Origin: CAZWMK01 sp964635065
GTDB taxonomy: Bacteria; Pseudomonadota; Alphaproteobacteria; Sphingomonadales; Sphingomonadaceae
Assembly (NCBI GenBank): GCA_964635065.1
Contig: CAZWMK010000081.1
Coordinates: forward strand, 1-10,638
Reading direction: 5' to 3'
DNA: 10,638 nucleotides
Shown here one piece after another: positions 6,796-10,638 of this stretch. The notes beneath the pieces were generated by a model, which worked only from the letters and a program-made list of their open reading frames with translations, was not told the origin of the DNA and did no database searches. The position numbers and the translations under genes are program-made. Numbering within the stretch: the first letter of the stretch is position 1; the number at the start of each line of letters is the position of its first letter.

Positions 6796-8093
6796 CAGGC
6801 CGGGCGCACCTGCCCGTTGCCGCGCACCACGGTCTTGTAGGTGGTCAGCCCTTCGAGGGCGACCGGGCCACGCGCATGCAGGCGACCGGTGGCGATGCCG
6901 ATTTCCGCGCCAAAACCGAATTCGCCGCCATCGGCGAACTGGGTCGAGGCATTGTGCAGCACGATCGCCGAATCGACGCCCGACAGGAAACGGTCGGCGG
7001 CGGCCTGATCTTCGGTGACGATGCTGTCGGTGTGGTGCGAACCGTGGCGTTCGATGTGCGCAATCGCGTCGTCGACGCCATCGACCAGTTTTACCGACAG
7101 GATGGGTTCGAGATATTCGGTGTCCCAGTCTGCGGGCGTGACCGGCTGGATGCGCGGATCAAGTGCGCGCAGATCATCGGTCGCGCGGATTTCGCAGCCG
7201 GCATCCAAGAGATCGGTCAGGATCGCAGGGGCCTGCGTTGCGGCCGCGCGGTCGATGAGGAGTGTTTCCATTGCGCCGCAGATGCCGGTGCGGCGCATCT
7301 TGGCGTTCAGGGTGATGGTGACAGCCNNNNNNNNNNTGGCGTTCATCACGATGGCGCGCGCCTTTTCGGGATCGGCAGCCTTGTCGACATAGACGTGACA
7401 GATGCCGTCGAGGTGCGCGAGAACGGGCACGCGCGCCTCGTCCTGCACGCGGGCAACAAGGCTCTTGCCCCCGCGCGGGATGATGATGTCGATCAGGCCC
7501 TGCGCCTTCAGCATCGCGCCAACTGCTGCGCGATCGGTGGTCGGCACCAGCTGGATCGCGGTTTCGGGGAGGCCGGCGGCCTTCAGACCCGCGACCAGCG
7601 CCTTGTGGATGGCGCGCGACGATTCAATGGCTTCCGAGCCGCCGCGCAGGATCGCGGCATTGCCTGCCATCAGGCACAACGCACCGGCATCGGCGGTAAC
7701 ATTCGGACGGCTTTCATAGATGATGCCGACAACGCCCAAAGGTACGCGCGTGCGCTCGAACCTGAGACCGTTCGGACGTTCCCAACGGGCAAAAACCTCG
7801 CCCACGGGATCGGGCAGGCCGGCGACGCTGTCGAGGCCGCTGGCAATGCCTTCGATGCGTTTGGCATCGAGCTTCAGCCGGTCGAGCATCGCAGGCGACA
7901 AGCCATTGGCTGCACCGCGTTCCATGTCGATGGCGTTCGCGGTGATGATCGCGTCCGACGCGTCGCGGATCGCAGCGGCGGCGGCGCGCACGGCCTTGGC
8001 CTTCACGGCGGTCGGCGTACCAGCGAGCACGCGTGCGGCGGCGCGGGCGGCTTCGCCCATGGTCTGGATCAGGCTTTCGGCGGATTGGGTCAT
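6795..8093 (-). CDS. proA: Gamma-glutamyl phosphate reductase, interrupted by an assembly gap
   Basis: ProA reduces gamma-glutamyl phosphate with NADPH to glutamate 5-semialdehyde, the second step of proline synthesis; it acts directly after ProB, encoded just upstream with a 4-base overlap. It belongs to the aldehyde dehydrogenase superfamily. Landmarks include VPLGVVGIIYESRPNVT (117-133), AGNAAILRGGSEA (143-155), IPRGGKSLV (205-213), HLDGICHVYVD (227-237), and KMRRTGICGA (265-274), where Cys272 in gapped numbering should be the catalytic thiol. The 10 N at 7327-7336 fall just before this motif. The frame stays open across them, but the flanks duplicate one segment (ARAIVMNA versus AVTITLNA), giving about 12 surplus residues in the 432-residue reading. 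A true length near 420 is likely. The gene is probably intact in the organism. Confidence 0.93.
   Translation of the reverse strand: MTQSAESLIQTMGEAARAAARVLAGTPTAVKAKAVRAAAAAIRDASDAIITANAIDMERGAANGLSPAMLDRLKLDAKRIEGIASGLDSVAGLPDPVGEVFARWERPNGLRFERTRVPLGVVGIIYESRPNVTADAGALCLMAGNAAILRGGSEAIESSRAIHKALVAGLKAAGLPETAIQLVPTTDRAAVGAMLKAQGLIDIIIPRGGKSLVARVQDEARVPVLAHLDGICHVYVDKAADPEKARAIVMNAXXXXAVTITLNAKMRRTGICGAMETLLIDRAAATQAPAILTDLLDAGCEIRATDDLRALDPRIQPVTPADWDTEYLEPILSVKLVDGVDDAIAHIERHGSHHTDSIVTEDQAAADRFLSGVDSAIVLHNASTQFADGGEFGFGAEIGIATGRLHARGPVALEGLTTYKTVVRGNGQVRPA
7301..7362. repeat. Two diverged copies of one proA segment flanking the N run
   Basis: The 26 bases at 7301-7326 and the 26 bases at 7337-7362 both begin TGGCGTTCA and match at 18 of 26 positions, in the same codon phase, offset by exactly 36 bases. 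On the minus strand they encode AVTITLNA and ARAIVMNA, both plausible versions of the same ProA strand before the KMRRTG motif. This pattern fits overlapping contig ends from two alleles or strains joined by padding, and does not look like a functional repeat. Confidence 0.7.
7327..7336. other. Assembly gap of 10 N within proA
   Basis: Ten undetermined bases interrupt the proA coding sequence. A run of exactly ten is a common placeholder, so its length should not be taken as measured. Because the flanks duplicate one another, the true amount of missing sequence is probably zero or negative. Confidence 0.98.
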
Positions 8094-9214
8094 AGCAGCA
8101 CCAGATGATCGCGGTGGATGAAGGCGGAGCGGGGAGTATAGCCGAGGATGGCTTCGAGTGCGCCGGAGCGTTTACCGGCAATGCGCGCAGCATCCGCTGC
8201 ATCATAGCCGGCAAGGCCGCGCGCCAGCACCCGGCCATCGTAAAGCACATCGACGGGGTCGCCGCGTTCGAACTTTCCGTCGACGGCGCGGATGCCGGCT
8301 GACAGCAGGCTTTTTCCGTCACGCAAGGCTTGCGCCGCACCCGCGTCGATCTCGACCTTGCCCTTGACCGTCAGCCGTCCGGCCAGCCACGCCTTGCGGG
8401 CAGGGGCGGAAGGCGGGGCAATGAACACGGTGCCATGACCGCTGGTCATGAAACTTTGCATCGGACGATCAATCCGCCCCTGGACGATGGCGAGGTGAAT
8501 GCCCGCCGATGCCGCGATTTTCGCGGCTTGCAGCTTTGAAACCATGCCGCCTGAGCCAAGGCCTGAGCCGGAACGGTTGTCGGCCAGCGCCATGACCGCA
8601 TCAACATCCTCGACCGTCGGCAGCATCTTCGCAGCCGGATCGACCATCGGATTGGCGGTGTAAAGCCCGTCGACGTCCGATAGCAGGATCACGCCCTGCG
8701 CGCTGGCAGCCTGTCCGATACGCGCGGCAAGCCGGTCATTGTCGCCAAAACGGATTTCATTCGTTGCCACGGAATCATTCTCGTTCAGCACGGGAATGAC
8801 GCCAAGGCTGAGCAGGCGTTCGAGGGTGGCCGCCACATTCAGGAAGCGGCGGCGATTTTCGAGATCATCGAGCGTGAGCAGGATCTGCGCCGCCTCCAGT
8901 CCGCGCTCGGCGAGCAGTTCGGAATAGGCCTGGCTGAGGAGAATCTGGCCGACGGCGGCGGCGGCTTGCGCATCTTCCAGCGAGGCGCGCCCGCCTTTCG
9001 GCAGGCCCAGCCGCTTGGCACCCAGCGCGATCGAGCCGGAGGAAACGAGGATGACCTGCTGACCTTCAGCGCGTGCGGCGGCGACATCGTCAAGCACGCC
9101 CGCCAGCCATTCGCGCCGCAGGCGCCCGTCCTTCTCGACGAGAAGCGCCGAGCCGATCTTGATAACCAGCCGCGGGCAGACCGCAGCCGCGAAACGCTCT
9201 ACACGGGCGACCAT
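8090..9214 (-). CDS. proB: Glutamate 5-kinase with PUA domain
   Basis: ProB phosphorylates the gamma-carboxylate of glutamate with ATP, the committed first step of proline synthesis, and is usually inhibited by proline. The 374-residue protein has an amino-acid-kinase domain at about 14-262 and a PUA domain at about 276-352, the full-length bacterial layout. Motifs: VIKIGSALL (17-25, with Lys19 for phosphate binding), LVSSGSIALG (56-65), PVLNENDSVA (141-150), FGDNDRLAA (156-164), LLSDVDGLYTANP (177-189) and GSGGMVSKLQAA (220-231). The start lies inside the end of obgE (16-base overlap) with AGGA about 9 bases upstream of the ATG. The stop overlaps the proA start by 4 bases, so the two enzymes that hand over a labile acyl phosphate are translated together. 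Confidence 0.95.
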   Translation of the reverse strand: MVARVERFAAAVCPRLVIKIGSALLVEKDGRLRREWLAGVLDDVAAARAEGQQVILVSSGSIALGAKRLGLPKGGRASLEDAQAAAAVGQILLSQAYSELLAERGLEAAQILLTLDDLENRRRFLNVAATLERLLSLGVIPVLNENDSVATNEIRFGDNDRLAARIGQAASAQGVILLSDVDGLYTANPMVDPAAKMLPTVEDVDAVMALADNRSGSGLGSGGMVSKLQAAKIAASAGIHLAIVQGRIDRPMQSFMTSGHGTVFIAPPSAPARKAWLAGRLTVKGKVEIDAGAAQALRDGKSLLSAGIRAVDGKFERGDPVDVLYDGRVLARGLAGYDAADAARIAGKRSGALEAILGYTPRSAFIHRDHLVLL

Positions 9215-10230
9215 GGCTTTTCTTCCTGGGGATTGGGGCCGCGCGCCTTGCCGACGACTTCGATCAGCTTGTCGAGTACGGCGTCGACCCCTTGGCCCGT
9301 CGCGCCCGAAAGCAGATAAACTGGCTTGCCGCAGGCCTGTTCAACTGCGCGCTTGCGTGCGGCCAGCTGGCGCGGCGTCAGGCTGTCGATCTTGTTGAGC
9401 GCGACGATTTCTTCTTTTTCGTCGAGCCCCTCGCCATAGGCTTCCAGTTCGCCGCGCACGACGCGATAGGCATGGCTGGGCGACTCGCTTGCACCATCGA
9501 CAAGATGCAAAAGAATGCGGCAGCGTTCGATATGGCCAAGGAAACGGTCGCCGATACCGACACCTTCGGCGGCGCCCTCGATCAGGCCGGGAATGTCGGC
9601 CAGCACGAATTCGCGTCCCTTGTGGCTGACGACGCCAAGCTGCGGCTTCAGCGTCGTGAAGGGATAATCGCCAACCTTGGCATGGGCGTTGGTCACGGCA
9701 TTGAGAAAGGTCGATTTGCCGGCATTGGGCAAGCCGACGAGGCCCGCATCCGCGAGCAGCTTCAAACGCAGCCACACCCACATTTCCTGGCCCGGAAAGC
9801 CGGTCTGGAATTGGCGCGGCGCGCGGTTGGTGGCGCTTTTATAATGGGCATTGCCCTTGCCGCCGTCTCCGCCTCTGAGCATCGTGATGCGCTGGCCGGG
9901 TTCGGTGAAATCGGCGAGAAGCACATCCTTTTCGTCGGACAGGATCTGCGTTCCGACCGGGACGCGGATGACGATGTCCTCGCCGCCCGCGCCGGTGCGG
10001 TTGCGGCCCATGCCGCCGGTGCCGCGCTGCGCCTTGAAATGCTGAGTATAGCGGAAGTCGATCAGCGTGTTCAGGCCGTCGACCGATTCGAAAATGATGT
10101 CGCCGCCCTTGCCGCCATCGCCGCCGTCAGGTCCGCCATATTCGACATATTTCTCGCGCCGGAACGAGACGGCGCCATTACCGCCGTCGCCGGACTTGAT
10201 GAAAATCTTGGCCTGATCGAGGAACTTCAT
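9199..10230 (-). CDS. obgE: Obg-family GTPase, 50S assembly
   Basis: ObgE (CgtA) is an essential GTPase that binds the 50S subunit late in assembly and links ribosome maturation to ppGpp and growth control. The 343-residue protein has the Gly-rich Obg domain at 1-157 (DGGNGAVSFRREKYVEYGGP, GGDGGKGG, GGDGGKGN) and the G domain at about 160-328. G motifs: GLPNAGKS (166-173), TT at 192-193, DIPG (212-215), NKID (279-282) and SGA (308-310). The chain ends soon after the G domain, so the C-terminal OCT domain found in many Gram-positive Obg proteins is absent, as is usual in proteobacteria. The ATG at 10228-10230 is preceded by AGGG about 7 bases upstream. The gene lies just downstream of the rpmA terminator and overlaps proB by 16 bases. 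Confidence 0.96.
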   Translation of the reverse strand: MKFLDQAKIFIKSGDGGNGAVSFRREKYVEYGGPDGGDGGKGGDIIFESVDGLNTLIDFRYTQHFKAQRGTGGMGRNRTGAGGEDIVIRVPVGTQILSDEKDVLLADFTEPGQRITMLRGGDGGKGNAHYKSATNRAPRQFQTGFPGQEMWVWLRLKLLADAGLVGLPNAGKSTFLNAVTNAHAKVGDYPFTTLKPQLGVVSHKGREFVLADIPGLIEGAAEGVGIGDRFLGHIERCRILLHLVDGASESPSHAYRVVRGELEAYGEGLDEKEEIVALNKIDSLTPRQLAARKRAVEQACGKPVYLLSGATGQGVDAVLDKLIEVVGKARGPNPQEEKPWSPV

Positions 10231-10261
10231 GACACTGCCCTAGCGCCAAGCGCGCCCGACT

Positions 10262-10305
10262 GAAATAAAAAAGAAAAGAGGGAGATGGTGGCCATCCCCC
10301 TCTTT
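10262..10305 (-). terminator. Intrinsic terminator after rpmA
   Basis: On the minus strand, AAAGAGGG pairs with CCCTCTTT and, after one A/C mismatch, GATGG pairs with CCATC around a 3-base loop (pairing 10275-10288 with 10292-10305). The stem is followed by TTTTCTTTTTTATTT, a long T-rich tract. It sits 58 bases after the rpmA stop and about 30 bases before the obgE start. obgE must therefore be expressed by readthrough or from a promoter I could not recognise in this short interval. Confidence 0.88.
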
Positions 10306-10363
10306 GCATTTCTGCTGCTGACTGGAGCGGCCCTGCGGGCTACGCCTGTCGGCTGGCCCTGGC

Positions 10364-10633
10364 TTATTCTGCCGCGAGCGCAACCGGGTCAACGCTGACA
10401 TATTTGCGGCCGAGCTTGCCATCGTGGAACGCCACGCGGCCATCGCTGAGCGCATACAGCGTGTGATCCTTGCCGATGCCGACGTTGCGGCCCGGATACA
10501 TTTTGGTGCCGCGCTGACGCACGATGATATTGCCGGCAATGGCTTCCTGCCCGCCGAACAGCTTTACGCCAAGGCGGCGGCCAGCTGAGTCGCGACCGTT
10601 GCGCGACGAACCGCCTGCTTTCTTATGTGCCAT
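10364..10633 (-). CDS. rpmA: 50S ribosomal protein L27 (bL27)
   Basis: L27 is a small basic protein of the large subunit whose flexible N-terminus reaches the peptidyl-transferase centre and contacts the tRNA acceptor ends. The 89-residue product starts with the conserved MAHKKAGGSSRNGRDS (1-16) and shows RLGVKLFGGQ (20-29), IIVRQRGTK (36-44) and GRNVGIGKDHTLYAL (48-62), a full-length match to the family. There is no extended N-terminal leader of the cleaved type found in Firmicutes. The gene starts 5 bases from the window edge; rplU (L21) is normally upstream and would lie just outside. A strong terminator follows the stop, separating it from obgE. Confidence 0.97.
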   Translation of the reverse strand: MAHKKAGGSSRNGRDSAGRRLGVKLFGGQEAIAGNIIVRQRGTKMYPGRNVGIGKDHTLYALSDGRVAFHDGKLGRKYVSVDPVALAAE

Positions 10634-10638
10634 CGTCT

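Noticed and set aside
7310..7336. Real insertion in ProA next to the catalytic Cys motif
   Set aside because: The extra residues duplicate the preceding strand in altered form and abut a 10-N placeholder; an assembly join explains both.
6876..8108. Long plus-strand open frame (410 codons) opposite proA
   Set aside because: It mirrors the proA frame, crosses the N run and shows no family motif.
10243..10253. Short inverted repeat GCGC-CAA-GCGC before obgE
   Set aside because: Only 4 base pairs in GC-rich DNA; expected by chance.
9292..10263. Plus-strand open frame (323 codons) opposite obgE
   Set aside because: Antisense shadow of a gene with intact GTPase motifs.
10330..10340. Small hairpin GCCC-TGC-GGGC after rpmA
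   Set aside because: A 4-base stem with no T tract; the real terminator lies further on.

Overview
The window is a GC-rich, gene-dense stretch of chromosomal DNA. The gene order on the minus strand (rpmA, obgE, proB, proA, nadD, rsfS, rlmH, EnvC-like, ctpA, YibQ-like) is characteristic of Alphaproteobacteria. Protein details suggest a sphingomonad-type organism, but the order-level placement is an inference and was not tested by any search. It looks like conserved housekeeping DNA. I see no mobile element, CRISPR array, tRNA, rRNA or defence-type island.

Positions 1-1459 (plus strand) hold the end of korA and all of korB, the two subunits of a 2-oxoacid (2-oxoglutarate):ferredoxin oxidoreductase, translationally coupled through an ATGA overlap. 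They converge on the minus-strand cluster at 1460-1519, where a near-perfect GC-rich hairpin flanked by A and T tracts can terminate transcription from both sides.

Positions 1520-10633 are all minus strand; transcription runs from right to left. rpmA (ribosomal protein L27) comes first and is closed by a strong intrinsic terminator. A tightly packed series follows: obgE (50S assembly GTPase), proB and proA (first two steps of proline synthesis), nadD (NAD synthesis), rsfS (ribosome silencing) and rlmH (23S rRNA methyltransferase). Three envelope genes come next: an EnvC-like LytM protein with a degenerate metal site, the periplasmic protease CtpA, and a YibQ-type divergent polysaccharide deacetylase. 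Most junctions from obgE to the EnvC-like gene overlap or abut, so translational coupling in one operon is likely. The set links large-subunit maturation, two biosynthetic routes and cell-wall remodelling.

The oddest feature is a 10-base run of N inside proA. It is flanked by two non-identical versions of the same coding stretch. This is best read as an assembly join between two overlapping but divergent contig ends, not as a real insertion. Other points of interest are the loss of canonical catalytic or metal residues in the EnvC-like and YibQ-like proteins, the CtpA/EnvC pairing, and a TTG start for rlmH. I did not find convincing evidence of a new biological system.
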